From: Sphingomonadales bacterium | Lineage (GTDB): Bacteria; Pseudomonadota; Alphaproteobacteria; Sphingomonadales; Sphingomonadaceae | Assembly: GCA_028869175.1 (NCBI GenBank) | Contig: JAGWTB010000016.1 | Location: 1-37,554, forward strand | DNA: 37,554 nt | Reading direction: 5' to 3' | Shown: positions 13,004 to 21,978 of the stretch, piece after piece | Position numbering within the stretch: the stretch's first letter is position 1 | How the letters are laid out: each line of letters starts with the position of its first letter | Notes under the pieces: model-generated | Told to the model about the DNA's origin: nothing | Databases searched by the model: none | Seen by the model: the letters and a program-made list of their open reading frames with translations, nothing else | Translations under genes and position numbers: made by a program

Positions 13004-14316
13004 TGTCGCTGAACACCCTGCTGCTGGTCTATGCGCTGCCACTGCTCGCGCTCTGGGCGCTGTGGGTCGGCACGGGCAAATGGCGTTCACGGCGCGCCCA
13101 GGCGATTCTTGACGAGAACATCGAAGCCGGGCTGATGGAGCCCAACACGCTGCACCCGATCATCGATCCCGCCCGCTGCCTCGGCTGCGCCGCCTGCGCG
13201 CGCGCCTGTCCGGAAAAGACCGTGCTGGGCATCATCGATGGCAAGGCGGCGCTGATCGAGCCGACGATGTGCGTCGGTCACGGGGCCTGCGCCACCGCCT
13301 GTCCGACCAATGCCATCACCCTGGTGTTCGGCAGCGAGACACGCGGTGTGGACATTCCCTTGCTCAGCCCGGAGTTCGAAACCAGCGTCCCCGGCATCTT
13401 CATCGCCGGCGAACTGGGCGGCATGGGCTTGATCAAGAACGCCATCGAGCAAGGGCGACAAGCCATCGAGCACGTTGCCAGGCACGCGCGCCGGGTCGGT
13501 GGTGGCGGGGCCGAGGTGCTGGATGTGGTCATCGTCGGCTGCGGCCCGGCAGGGATCGCCGCCAGCCTTGGTGCCATCGAGCGCAAGCTGTCGTTCGTCA
13601 CCATCGATCAGGCAACCCTGGGCGGCACGGTCGCGCATTTTCCGCGTGGCAAGCTGGTGATGACCGCACCGGCGACCTTGCCGCTGGTCGGCAAGGTCAA
13701 GTTCGGTGAGATCAGCAAGGAAAAGCTGCTGGCGTTCTGGGAGGACGTTCTCGCCAGGACCGGGCTGCAACCGCATTTCGAGGAACAGGTCACTGCGGTC
13801 CAGCGCAGCGGCGACCTGTTCGAGATCACCTCGTCACGCGGACGCTACCGGGCGCGGGCGGTGCTGCTGGCCATCGGTCGTCGCGGCACGCCGCGCACGC
13901 TCGACGTGCCCGGCGAGGAGCTCCAGAAGGTTGTCTATCGGCTGATCGACCCCGAACAGTATGCCGGGCGCAACGTGCTGGTGGTGGGCGGCGGTGACAG
14001 CGCGCTAGAAGCCGCGGTGCGGCTGGCCGAGCAGCCGGGAACGAACGTCACCCTCTCCTACCGCAGCGCATCCTATGCCCGCGCCCGCGCCCGCAACCGC
14101 GAGAGCATGGCGGCATTCGTCGCGTCCGGGCGAGTGGAAGAGCTGCTGCAAAGCCGCATCGTCACCATCGAACCGCAGGCGGTGACCATCGCACATGGAG
14201 GCGAACTGCGGAAAATTGCCAATGACGACGTCATCATTTGTGCAGGCGGCGTGCTCCCCACGCAATTCCTGCATGAAATGGGGATAAATGTTGAAACAAA
14301 ATTCGGCGTTGTTTGA
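13003..14316 (+). CDS. Membrane-anchored Fe-S and flavin pyridine-nucleotide oxidoreductase
   Basis: The 437-residue protein has an N-terminal membrane helix (about 4-22). A ferredoxin-like region follows, with one full CxxCxxCxxxCP motif (Cys59, 62, 65, 69) and a second where His93 replaces a Cys (Cys90, His93, Cys96, Cys100). A thioredoxin-reductase-like part carries an FAD motif GCGPAG near 179 and a NAD(P) motif GGGDSALEAA near 330. The segment TSVPGIFIAGELGG (about 127-140) normally forms the C-terminal FAD-contacting end of such reductases; here it precedes the FAD Rossmann motif, and the protein ends soon after the second dinucleotide domain. I infer a circularly permuted flavoprotein moving electrons between NAD(P)H, Fe-S clusters and a membrane or cytochrome partner. 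It is coupled to the ccmI-like gene by TGATG. Confidence 0.85.
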   Translation: MSLNTLLLVYALPLLALWALWVGTGKWRSRRAQAILDENIEAGLMEPNTLHPIIDPARCLGCAACARACPEKTVLGIIDGKAALIEPTMCVGHGACATACPTNAITLVFGSETRGVDIPLLSPEFETSVPGIFIAGELGGMGLIKNAIEQGRQAIEHVARHARRVGGGGAEVLDVVIVGCGPAGIAASLGAIERKLSFVTIDQATLGGTVAHFPRGKLVMTAPATLPLVGKVKFGEISKEKLLAFWEDVLARTGLQPHFEEQVTAVQRSGDLFEITSSRGRYRARAVLLAIGRRGTPRTLDVPGEELQKVVYRLIDPEQYAGRNVLVVGGGDSALEAAVRLAEQPGTNVTLSYRSASYARARARNRESMAAFVASGRVEELLQSRIVTIEPQAVTIAHGGELRKIANDDVIICAGGVLPTQFLHEMGINVETKFGVV

Positions 14317-14391
14317 CGTTGGAAGCGCTTTCGGCCAAAGGACCGCTTGGGGCACAAGGTTACATCGCGATCTTTTGCTTGGGGGTGCGGC

Positions 14392-15153
14392 ATGCAGGTG
14401 CTGCTGATAGACGATGGTTGCGAGGGTGCGCGGATACTCTCGTCCCGGCTTGACGGAGCCGGATTTCGGACATCGCGAGTGGGTTCAGCAGCAGAAGCGC
14501 TGAACAGTCCGGTGCGCGACAGCGTCAGTGCCGTGCTGCTCGATCATTGCGGCCTGGCGCATTCGCCGGCCAGCGTGGTTACCCCGCTACGCAGCGGCGG
14601 CATGGAGCAACCGCTGATCGTGCTGTCTGCGCTGGCTGACTGGCGCGAGCGCGTCGCCAGCCTCGATGCGGGGGCGGACGATTTTCTGATCAAGCCGATC
14701 CATTCCGAAGAGGTCGCCGCGCGGCTGCGCGCAGTGATCCGGCGGGCCGCGGGCATGTCAAGCGACCGCATCGTTTTCGGCGACATAGATCTGGATCTCA
14801 AGGCCCGCTGCGCATGGGTTGGCGGTGTGTGTCTCAACCTCACGCGGAACGAATTCCTGCTGCTTCGGCTGCTGCTGCTGGCACCGGAAAACACCATCAC
14901 CAAGCAGCAGATCATGCAGGCCTTGTGGGTTGGCGACGCACAAAAGACCGGCAACGCCATCGAAGTGCAAATGGCCCGGCTGCGGCGCAAACTGGGGCAC
15001 GAGCGCATCAGGACACTACGCGGGATCGGTTATCGGGCCATCCCGGTTGGCGGCGGTGACGATGGCGGCATGGCCCGCAACGCCTGCCGCAAGGGTTGCG
15101 GTCCCGCTGAACCACTGTCGTCGGGCTGTCAGGAGTTTGACCCCGGCATTTGA
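14392..15153 (+). CDS. OmpR/PhoB-family response regulator, orphan
   Basis: This 253-residue protein has a receiver domain (about 1-118) with acidic pair Asp7/Asp8, phospho-acceptor Asp51 (in LLDHCG), Ser79 and Lys101 (FLIKP). A winged-helix DNA-binding domain (about 125-225) contains the usual LTRNEFLLLRLL and RRKLGHERIRTLRGIGYR signatures. The start at 14392 follows a GGGGGTG site; the longer frame from 14347 adds residues unlike a receiver. A short Gly/Cys-containing tail follows the DNA-binding domain. No histidine kinase gene is adjacent. It lies 75 bp after the oxidoreductase gene on the same strand and so may regulate the multihaem locus. That link is positional only. Confidence 0.9.
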   Translation: MQVLLIDDGCEGARILSSRLDGAGFRTSRVGSAAEALNSPVRDSVSAVLLDHCGLAHSPASVVTPLRSGGMEQPLIVLSALADWRERVASLDAGADDFLIKPIHSEEVAARLRAVIRRAAGMSSDRIVFGDIDLDLKARCAWVGGVCLNLTRNEFLLLRLLLLAPENTITKQQIMQALWVGDAQKTGNAIEVQMARLRRKLGHERIRTLRGIGYRAIPVGGGDDGGMARNACRKGCGPAEPLSSGCQEFDPGI

Positions 15154-15180
15154 TGGTGCGGGGCCAAATTCCTGACGCGA

Positions 15181-16590
15181 TCAGGCCGGTTGCAGACCCA
15201 GCCATTGCGACAGCCGGGGCAGGCGCGGCAGGATCAGCCGGTCGAACACGGCAAGCGCGAGCAGCGAGATCGCCAGCATCGGCAGCAGCGCGGCCAGCAG
15301 CACGATAACCGGCACCAGCGGTCGCAGGCGGCTGGCGCGCGGCGGCGGCGGTGCCCCCAGCCGGTCGTCCGGCTTGCGCCGCCGCCACATGACAAAGCCG
15401 GTGACCGACAGCGTGACCAACATCAGCGCGGTGACCACGCCGATGGCCTGGTTGATCCAGCCGCACAGCTGCCCTTCGTGCCAGGCCACGCCGTAGCCCA
15501 CCACGCGGTCGATCGGATGGCCATCGGCAAAGGTCTTGCGGGACATTTCGCGGCCGGTCATCGGATCATAGGTGATCGTGACGCGCAGCGGGCGATTCTG
15601 GCTGTCTGAGCGAACGCTCCAGTTCGCAGCGCCCTTGGCCCCGAACCGGCCCGGCGCGCCGGGCGGCGTTACCAGAACCGGGAAGGCAAGGTGCTCCCCC
15701 TTGGCCGTGGCGACGATCTGCGCAAGGCTGACGCTCTGCATGCCGTGCATCGCATGACCCGGCATCGCCGCCGGGTGATCCATGCCGGGCATGGCTTCGT
15801 TCCCAGCCATCATCGCCGCGTGATCGTGCTCGGCATGTTCGTCTGCGCTGGCGGAAGCGCCCGGTGCGCGGCCGCCGATGGTCCAGTCCTGCTCACCCTT
15901 TACCCAGCCCATCTCGCCGCGCACCGCCTTGAACGCGCTGCCCCAGACATCGGCCCAGGGCAGCCCGGTCAGCAGCAGCACCAGCGCAAGACCGGACACC
16001 CAGAAGCCGGTTACCGCGTGCATGTCGCGCCAGGCTGCGCGCGAGCCAAGCTTCAGGCGCGGCCAGACCACCCCCGCCATGCCGCGACCGCGCGGCCACC
16101 ACAGGTAGAGCCCCGAAACGATCATGACGATGGCCCAGCTGGCCGCCAGCTCCACCAGCCAGCTGCCCCGGTGCCCCAGCAGTAACTGGCCGTGGATGTC
16201 ATGGGCGATCTTCATGATTCGCCGGTCGGGATCGAGCGCCCCCACCACCTTGCCCTGCGGGGAAACGAACACATCGCGCATGGCCTTGCCGTTGCCGGGT
16301 AGCCCGAGGTGGATCAGCACCGCATCGCCCGGTGCCTGCGGCAGACGATAGGTGTGGAACCGTGCCCCCGGATAGACGGCAAGCGCGGCCTTGACCTGCT
16401 CGCCCGGAGACACCTCGCCCCGGGTGTCCAGATTGTGGAACGCCCGCTCCTCCCAGCGGTCCACCTGCGGCTTGAACAGATAGACCGCCCCGGTGAGCGA
16501 GAGTATGAACACCATCGGCACCACGAACATCCCGGCATAGAAATGCCAGCGCCAGATTGTCCGGTAGAAGCCGCTTGCCCCCTGTCCCAT
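15181..16590 (-). CDS. PepSY-associated membrane protein with His/Met-rich loop
   Basis: The 469-residue protein has four main transmembrane helices (about 20-38, 147-165, 192-212 and one near 400) plus C-terminal hydrophobic segments, with PepSY-like periplasmic regions between. The opening TIWRWHFYAGMFVVP is typical of PepSY-TM (DUF337-like) proteins. Residues about 251-284 are very rich in His and Met (HAEHDHAAMMAG, MDHPAAMPGHAMHGM), a composition known in copper-binding proteins. The ATG at 16590 has AAAGG upstream and lies 11 nt after the TonB receptor stop, so the two are co-transcribed. PepSY-TM proteins next to TonB receptors often reduce or release imported metal. I infer copper or iron handling. 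The C-terminal extension past about residue 420 is hydrophobic and unassigned. Confidence 0.85.
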   Translation of the reverse strand: MGQGASGFYRTIWRWHFYAGMFVVPMVFILSLTGAVYLFKPQVDRWEERAFHNLDTRGEVSPGEQVKAALAVYPGARFHTYRLPQAPGDAVLIHLGLPGNGKAMRDVFVSPQGKVVGALDPDRRIMKIAHDIHGQLLLGHRGSWLVELAASWAIVMIVSGLYLWWPRGRGMAGVVWPRLKLGSRAAWRDMHAVTGFWVSGLALVLLLTGLPWADVWGSAFKAVRGEMGWVKGEQDWTIGGRAPGASASADEHAEHDHAAMMAGNEAMPGMDHPAAMPGHAMHGMQSVSLAQIVATAKGEHLAFPVLVTPPGAPGRFGAKGAANWSVRSDSQNRPLRVTITYDPMTGREMSRKTFADGHPIDRVVGYGVAWHEGQLCGWINQAIGVVTALMLVTLSVTGFVMWRRRKPDDRLGAPPPPRASRLRPLVPVIVLLAALLPMLAISLLALAVFDRLILPRLPRLSQWLGLQPA

Positions 16591-16601
16591 GTCCGCGCCT
16601 T

Positions 16602-18914
16602 TCACAGTTTTGCCTTCAGGTCGACGACGAACGTGCGCTGCGGCAACGGGTGTGCGACATAGGCCTTGAAGTTCAGCAGGTTGTCGATCCCCGCGCTCAG
16701 TTGCACCTGCGGCGTCAGGTCCCACGACAGGCGGCTGTCGACGATGAAGTAATCCGACTGGTAGCCATAGGCCCGGCCACGCTGCAGCCCGAGCAGGTCG
16801 GAGTTGGGCCGCGATCCGTAGCGCCAGCCGAGCGACCACTTCAGCGGCTGCGTGATGCGATAGCGGATATTGCCGTTCGCCCGCCACGCCGGAATGCGCG
16901 GGAACTGTACCCCCACGGCGCGTGGATCGGCGGTGTTGCGCACCGTTCTGGCGCTCATCCAGGCGATGTTGCCATCGAAGTCCAGCCCGCGAACCAGCAG
17001 GTCCATTCCCTCGACGATCAGTTCCGCGCCATATTGCCGCACCTTGTCGACATTCTGGTAGCCGTTGAACAGGCTGTTGTCAGGCAGGGTCCCCTGGAAG
17101 CTGTAGACCGCGTCCTTCACATCCTGGAAAAACAGGCTGGCGGTCATCCGCAACGGGCCGAACTGGCGGCGCAGCAGCAGGCTGGCGTCAGTGGATTTTT
17201 CCGGCCGGAGGTAGGGATTGAAGCTGGCTGCAATCAGGTTGCCCGCCGTGTCCTGGCTGCCCTGGAACAGCTCTCCCACCGTGGGGAAGCGAGTGGCAAG
17301 ACCGAGGCTGATCTGGAAATCCACCTCTCCACCAAGCTTGCCCTGCAGGCTCAGCTTCGGGCTGACCGAATGGTCGCTGCGCCGCGCGAAGGGGGCATCG
17401 ACCCGCGCCGTGCCGACCAGGCTGGCGAGCCCGCCCTTGAAGGCGTGCCAGGCATCGTAGCGCACACCGCCCGACAGCACGAAATCGCCGCCAAGGTCCA
17501 GCGCGTCTTCCAGCCACAGACCCCACAGGCTGGTCTTGCCATAGCTGGCATTGCCGAAGACCGGATTGGCAGCACTTTTCCAGTTGGCCACCTTCCAGGT
17601 ATCGGCGGAGGTCTCGTACAGGTTGCCGTCTGCACCGAAGGCGAGCTTGTGGTCGCCCAGCCGCCGCTCCAGCACGAGCGCCCCGGTGTACCACCCCGGC
17701 GTGCCCGACAGCGTCTGCTTGCCCGCGCCCGCTGCCGCGCCGGTCGCATAGTCGTTCGATGAGCGGGCATCCTGCCGGCCGATCCAGAACCGCGAGAGGT
17801 TGAGCGACGCATCCCAGCCGGCGAGCGGCCCGGCGAGGCGAAGCCCGGCAAGGTATTCGGTCCGCTCGGTCCGCGACATGGTCAGGCCCGAGGCACTGTA
17901 GGCGATGCCGCCCAGCAGGACATTGCCCTGATAGACCGGCACGCCGGTTGCGGCATTCACCAGCCAGCTCTGCGGCTCCGAAAGATCCTGCCGCGTTTTC
18001 CAGATCATGCCGAGGGCATCGATCTTCCAGCCGGCGGTGGTTTCATAGCCCAGCCGCAGGCGGAACTGGTCCTGCAGCACATCGACCGGCGAAGCCGCGC
18101 CGAACACCGCCGTCACCCCGGCGGCGGGCAGGCCGGCAGGGCGGATCAGCTGCGGATCGACAAAGGCCCCGGTCACCGTCGTGGTTGCGGTGCCGGTGGC
18201 CTTCTGCAGCAGGTTGTATGTCATCGACTGGCCGGTATTCTCGAAGTGCCGGAAGCTGGCGCGCAGGCTCCACGGTCCGTCCTTCTGCCTGTAGCCGATC
18301 GCGCCTTCGACGCTGTAGCCACTGAAGGTCCGGTCGAAGTCATATTCCCTGAACGGCATGATCATGGTCTGCACCGTGCCCGAGGCGGAGAGGCCTTCCT
18401 TGGGGTCCTGCGTCGTCACCGAGATCACGCCGCCCATCGAATTGCCGCCATAGCGGGCCGAATAGGGGCCATAGACGATGTCGAACTGGCGCACCTCCGA
18501 TGGGCCGACCACGTTCCACTTGGGCGGATAATCGTAGCGGTTGCCCAGGAAGTTGGAGACGACGAAGCCATCGACCATCACAATCGTCCGCGCGCTCTGC
18601 ACCGTGTTGGTGCCGCGCATGGCAACCACCGCGTTGTCATCGCCGGCGAAGCGTTTGCGGACGAAGAAGTTCGGCGTGTACTTCATCAGGTCCTCGACGT
18701 TGATCGCATTGATCGCATCGAAGTTTTCCTTGTCGAGCGAGATGGCCAGACCGCGTGGCACCACGGTAATCGGCGCATCTTTTTGCCCGACCACCAGGAT
18801 CGTGGTGCCATCAGCACTTTCTGCAGTAGCGGCAGTGTCATTGTCTGCTTCGGCGGCCAGCGCCGGGGCATGGGCCAGCAAGGTCGCCGCAATGGCGAGG
18901 ATGGAGGTTTTCAT
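16602..18914 (-). CDS. TonB-dependent outer-membrane receptor
   Basis: The 770-residue receptor has a signal peptide (1-20), a plug domain (about 50-175, with VEDLMKYTPNFFVRKRF, MRGTN and YGPYSARYGGNSMGGVISV) and a 22-strand-type barrel. The barrel carries the usual late motifs RFPTVGELFQGS, NPYLRPEKS and VDSRLSWDLTPQVQLSAGIDN. Such receptors import chelated metals or other scarce ligands using TonB energy. The last residue is leucine after a short basic tail (VDLKAKL), not the usual Phe or Trp, which is slightly odd for barrel insertion. Neighbours are a PepSY membrane protein with a His/Met-rich loop and a DUF2946-like protein, so copper is the favoured ligand, but the substrate cannot be read from the receptor itself. 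Confidence 0.92.
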   Translation of the reverse strand: MKTSILAIAATLLAHAPALAAEADNDTAATAESADGTTILVVGQKDAPITVVPRGLAISLDKENFDAINAINVEDLMKYTPNFFVRKRFAGDDNAVVAMRGTNTVQSARTIVMVDGFVVSNFLGNRYDYPPKWNVVGPSEVRQFDIVYGPYSARYGGNSMGGVISVTTQDPKEGLSASGTVQTMIMPFREYDFDRTFSGYSVEGAIGYRQKDGPWSLRASFRHFENTGQSMTYNLLQKATGTATTTVTGAFVDPQLIRPAGLPAAGVTAVFGAASPVDVLQDQFRLRLGYETTAGWKIDALGMIWKTRQDLSEPQSWLVNAATGVPVYQGNVLLGGIAYSASGLTMSRTERTEYLAGLRLAGPLAGWDASLNLSRFWIGRQDARSSNDYATGAAAGAGKQTLSGTPGWYTGALVLERRLGDHKLAFGADGNLYETSADTWKVANWKSAANPVFGNASYGKTSLWGLWLEDALDLGGDFVLSGGVRYDAWHAFKGGLASLVGTARVDAPFARRSDHSVSPKLSLQGKLGGEVDFQISLGLATRFPTVGELFQGSQDTAGNLIAASFNPYLRPEKSTDASLLLRRQFGPLRMTASLFFQDVKDAVYSFQGTLPDNSLFNGYQNVDKVRQYGAELIVEGMDLLVRGLDFDGNIAWMSARTVRNTADPRAVGVQFPRIPAWRANGNIRYRITQPLKWSLGWRYGSRPNSDLLGLQRGRAYGYQSDYFIVDSRLSWDLTPQVQLSAGIDNLLNFKAYVAHPLPQRTFVVDLKAKL

Positions 18915-19056
18915 CGCAATGATTCCTGATCGCAGGAATGGGAGGACGACGCTGCCGCGCTGGGCGCAGCCGGCTTCCGGCGCTGTGGGCGGAGGCGCGG
19001 CGGCAATGTGCGGCGGGCGTCGGGATGCCTGGGCCCCGCACCGGGACCGGCTTGGG

Positions 19057-19461
19057 TCAGATCAGCGCTGGCGGTCCGCGCAGCGGCGGGCGCAGGCGAT
19101 TTTCGCGGGCGCGCGGGAGGATCGCGGCGGGCGCAAAGCCCAGCGCCAGAATGTAGACCAGCGCCAGCGTCAGCAGTGCCGGATCGGCACCGGTGAGAGA
19201 AGCCATCGCCAGCGAGGCATAGGGGCATTCGCCCTTGCCCTGCGCATGGCCCGTATCGCCGCTGCTATCCTTGAACGGGATAACCATCTGCCGAACCGCC
19301 TGCGTGCCCGATGCATCGTTGCACATCAGAACGGTCAGGGTCTGCGTACCCTGACCGATCATGTAGCCGGTTGGCACCAGCAGCTTCATGCACAGCGCCG
19401 CCAGGACCATGCAAAAGGCCAGGGCGCGGTGGCGCAGCAGGAAGGTGCGGAACAGGTCCAT
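19057..19461 (-). CDS. DUF2946-like small membrane protein
   Basis: This 134-residue protein has an N-terminal helix (about 13-36), a soluble part with MCNDASGT and a GECPYASLA motif, and a C-terminal helix (about 99-118). The single Cys pair and the CPYxxLA motif are those of the DUF2946 family, which is often found next to TonB-dependent copper receptors. Its role is unknown; copper association is a guilt-by-context idea. The ATG at 19461 is 43 nt after the nadC stop on the same strand, and the TonB receptor follows after 142 nt. That gap holds no gene. Confidence 0.75.
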   Translation of the reverse strand: MDLFRTFLLRHRALAFCMVLAALCMKLLVPTGYMIGQGTQTLTVLMCNDASGTQAVRQMVIPFKDSSGDTGHAQGKGECPYASLAMASLTGADPALLTLALVYILALGFAPAAILPRARENRLRPPLRGPPALI

Positions 19462-19504
19462 CGCGGCGCGCCTTAGCGCCGGAATCGCCGTCTGTCATCA
19501 GGCT

Positions 19505-20368
19505 CTACAGCGGGGTGAAGTCCAGCCCGATGTCCGCCGCCGGTGCGCTCTGGGTCAGGCGGCCGACCGAGACATAGTCCACGCCCGACGCGGCGATGGC
19601 GGCGATGGTATCAAGCCGCACCCCGCCCGAGGCCTCGCAAGGCACCCGCCCCGCCACCAGCGCCACGGCCTCGCGCAGCAGGTCCGGCCCCATGTTGTCG
19701 AGCAGCAGGTGGCTGGCCCCGGCGTGCAGCGCCGGTTCGATCTGGTCGATGCGGTCAACCTCGCAGATGATCGCCTGCACGCCTGCCGCTTTCGCGCGCC
19801 GCACCGCTTCGCTAACGCCGCCGGCCACGGCAACGTGGTTGTCCTTGATCATCGCCGCATCCCACAGCCCCATGCGGTGGTTCTGCGCTCCGCCCATGCG
19901 AGTGGCGTACTTTTCCAGGTGGCGCAGGCCGGGAATGGTCTTGCGGGTATCGAGCAGCCGCGCCTTCACCGGGCCCATGGCATCGACATAGTCGCGGGTC
20001 ATCGTGGCAATGCCGGACAGGTGCTGGACGGTGTTGAGCGCCGAACGTTCGGCGGTGAGCATGGCGCGGGCATTGCCCGAAAGGCGCATCAGGTCGGTCC
20101 CGGCGGGAACCTGTTCACCCTCGGCACGCAGCAACTCGATCTCCATCGCGGGGTCGAGCGCACGGAAGAACGCTTCGGCGATGGGCAAGCCGCAGACGAC
20201 GATGGCATCCCGGCTGTCCATCACCCCAGCAAAGCGCGCTGCCGCCGGGATCACGCTCTCGCTGGTCACATCGTGGCCGCCGCCGGGCAGGCCAAGGCCA
20301 AGGTCCTCGTCCAGCGTGGCGCGGACGAAAGCGGGAAGATCGAAGCCGGGGAGCGTGAAGGCGGTCAT
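19505..20368 (-). CDS. nadC: Nicotinate-nucleotide pyrophosphorylase (carboxylating)
   Basis: The 287-residue enzyme of NAD synthesis converts quinolinate and PRPP to nicotinate mononucleotide. Clear family signatures include LNTVQHLSGIATMT, LLDTRKTIPGLRHLEKYA (PRPP and quinolinate contacts), GGAQNHRMGL, MIKDNH and the barrel motifs LLLDNM and ASGGV near the C-terminus. The length is typical. I chose the ATG at 20368; a TTG three codons upstream is in frame but has no advantage. It lies 112 bp after the CorC-like gene on the same strand. Confidence 0.96.
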   Translation of the reverse strand: MTAFTLPGFDLPAFVRATLDEDLGLGLPGGGHDVTSESVIPAAARFAGVMDSRDAIVVCGLPIAEAFFRALDPAMEIELLRAEGEQVPAGTDLMRLSGNARAMLTAERSALNTVQHLSGIATMTRDYVDAMGPVKARLLDTRKTIPGLRHLEKYATRMGGAQNHRMGLWDAAMIKDNHVAVAGGVSEAVRRAKAAGVQAIICEVDRIDQIEPALHAGASHLLLDNMGPDLLREAVALVAGRVPCEASGGVRLDTIAAIAASGVDYVSVGRLTQSAPAADIGLDFTPL

Positions 20369-20437
20369 GGCCTGCAATTGGCAAACATCCCCCGTCGTGT
20401 CGAGCAGAGTTAGAGCGGCGCATCACGACTGCCAAGG

Positions 20438-20458
20438 CTCCGTTCGTGTCGAGCGAAG
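20438..20458. repeat. Dispersed repeat copy, single arm
   Basis: These 21 bases are identical to 25881-25901 and include CGTTCGTGTCGAGCGAAG. The copy lies between nadC and the CorC-like gene and lacks the second, inverted arm seen at 25923-25938. A related GTCGTGTCGAGC lies about 45 bp to the left. It looks like a REP-type intergenic repeat. Confidence 0.6.
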
Positions 20459-20480
20459 GCGGGAGTTTGACGGAACGACC

Positions 20481-21800
20481 CTAAGGCGTTTCCCCCGGTT
20501 CGTTTCGGGTGACCATGCTGGCCAGCAGCTTGTCGATCTTGAGGCCGTCCATGTCGATCACCTCGAACCGCCAGCCCTGATCGGTGAAATGCTCACCCTC
20601 CTTGGGCAGCCGCTTGAGCACCGACAGCGCGTATCCCGCCGCCGTGGCATATTCGCGCGCGTCGGGCAGGTCGATGCCGATGCGTTCGGCCAGGGCGTCG
20701 GCGGGCAGGCTGCCGGCGACCAGCAGGGTGCCGTCCTCGCGCACCACGATCATCGGCTCGTCGCCTTCGTCCTGATGGCTGACGAAGTTGCCGACGATGG
20801 CGGTAAGCAGGTCGGCGGGGGTGACCACGCCTTCCAGATGGCCGTATTCGTCATGGACCAGCGCCATGGCGACATCGGATTGCTGCAGGATGCGCAGCGC
20901 GTCCATCGCGTCGAGCTGATCGGGGATGACTTCGGCCTTCTTCATCAGCCGGGCGATCTGCAGGCGCTTGCCCGCCAGCAGCACCGCCTGAACATCGCGC
21001 ACCTTGACCACGCCGACAATATTGTCGGGCGATCCGTCGGCCACTGGCAGCAGCGAATGCGGACTTTCCTTGAGCATCGCGCGCACGTCTGCCTCGGCGG
21101 CGCGGCGGTCGATCACGTCCAGCTCGGTGCGCGGGGTCATCAGTTCGCGCACCGGGCGATCCGCCAGCCGCATGATGCCCGACATGATCTGGCGTTCCTC
21201 CTCCTCGATCACGCCCGACTTGGTCGCCTCGGCGAACAGCATGTGCAGTTCTTCGGCGGTGACGGTGTTCTCATCGCTCTGCCTGACCCCGAGCAGCCGG
21301 AGCGACAGGTGCGAGGAACGGTCAAGCAGCCAGACCAGCGGCGCGGTAACCCGGGCAACGATCGCCATGGGCCGCGCCGCGAGGATCGCGATCGGCTCGG
21401 CCGAGCGCAGCGCCACCTGCTTGGGCACCAGCTCGCCCACGACCAGGCTGAAATAGGTGGTCAGGGCGATCACCAGCGCGAAACCGGCATCGTCGGCATA
21501 GCGCGCCGGCACGCCCAGCGCGGCGAGCCGTTCCGCCGTCGGCCCGCCCAGGCTCGCGCCCGAATAGGCACCGGCGACGATGCCCACCAGGGTAATGCCG
21601 ATCTGCACGGTGGAGAGGAACTTGCCGGGGTTCGCCGCCAGCGCCAGCGCTGCCCTGGCCCCGCTGCTGCCCCGCTCCGCCGCCATTTTCAACCGCGCCG
21701 GACGCGAAGAGACGATTGCCAGCTCGGACATCGAGAACAGGCCGTTGATCAGGATCAACCCTGCAATGACGACTACATCTGACCAGGGAAACGCGCTCAC
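20481..21800 (-). CDS. CNNM/CBS-domain membrane protein of the HlyC/CorC family
   Basis: The 439-residue protein has a CNNM transmembrane domain (about 1-190, three to four helices, with GELVPKQVALR). Two CBS domains follow (about 215-330, with MTPRTELDVID and LVHDEYGHLEGVVTPADLL), then a CorC_HlyC domain (about 345-430). Family members are linked to magnesium or cobalt efflux or, for YtfL (PaeA), to polyamine export; haemolysin is a historical misname. The start is GTG at 21800, and the ompA-like lipoprotein gene is divergent 178 bp away. The substrate cannot be decided from sequence. Confidence 0.92.
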   Translation of the reverse strand: MSAFPWSDVVVIAGLILINGLFSMSELAIVSSRPARLKMAAERGSSGARAALALAANPGKFLSTVQIGITLVGIVAGAYSGASLGGPTAERLAALGVPARYADDAGFALVIALTTYFSLVVGELVPKQVALRSAEPIAILAARPMAIVARVTAPLVWLLDRSSHLSLRLLGVRQSDENTVTAEELHMLFAEATKSGVIEEEERQIMSGIMRLADRPVRELMTPRTELDVIDRRAAEADVRAMLKESPHSLLPVADGSPDNIVGVVKVRDVQAVLLAGKRLQIARLMKKAEVIPDQLDAMDALRILQQSDVAMALVHDEYGHLEGVVTPADLLTAIVGNFVSHQDEGDEPMIVVREDGTLLVAGSLPADALAERIGIDLPDAREYATAAGYALSVLKRLPKEGEHFTDQGWRFEVIDMDGLKIDKLLASMVTRNEPGETP

Positions 21801-21978
21801 CCGCCTCCGCTAGCAGATATGTGTTGCCGCGCGAAGACCGTCGTTGAATTCGCCGGTTTTACGGAACCTTGCAATTTCCCCCGCGTTAACCGACACACAA
21901 GCCACATTCCGTTCATCTTGCCGGGACCACGTTCCGGTCGAACACACTGGCTTTCATGACTGAAGGGAAGAAGTCGCC

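Noticed and set aside
20481..21800. Haemolysin
   Set aside because: The HlyC/TlyC label is historical; CNNM and CBS domains indicate a transport or ion-related role.
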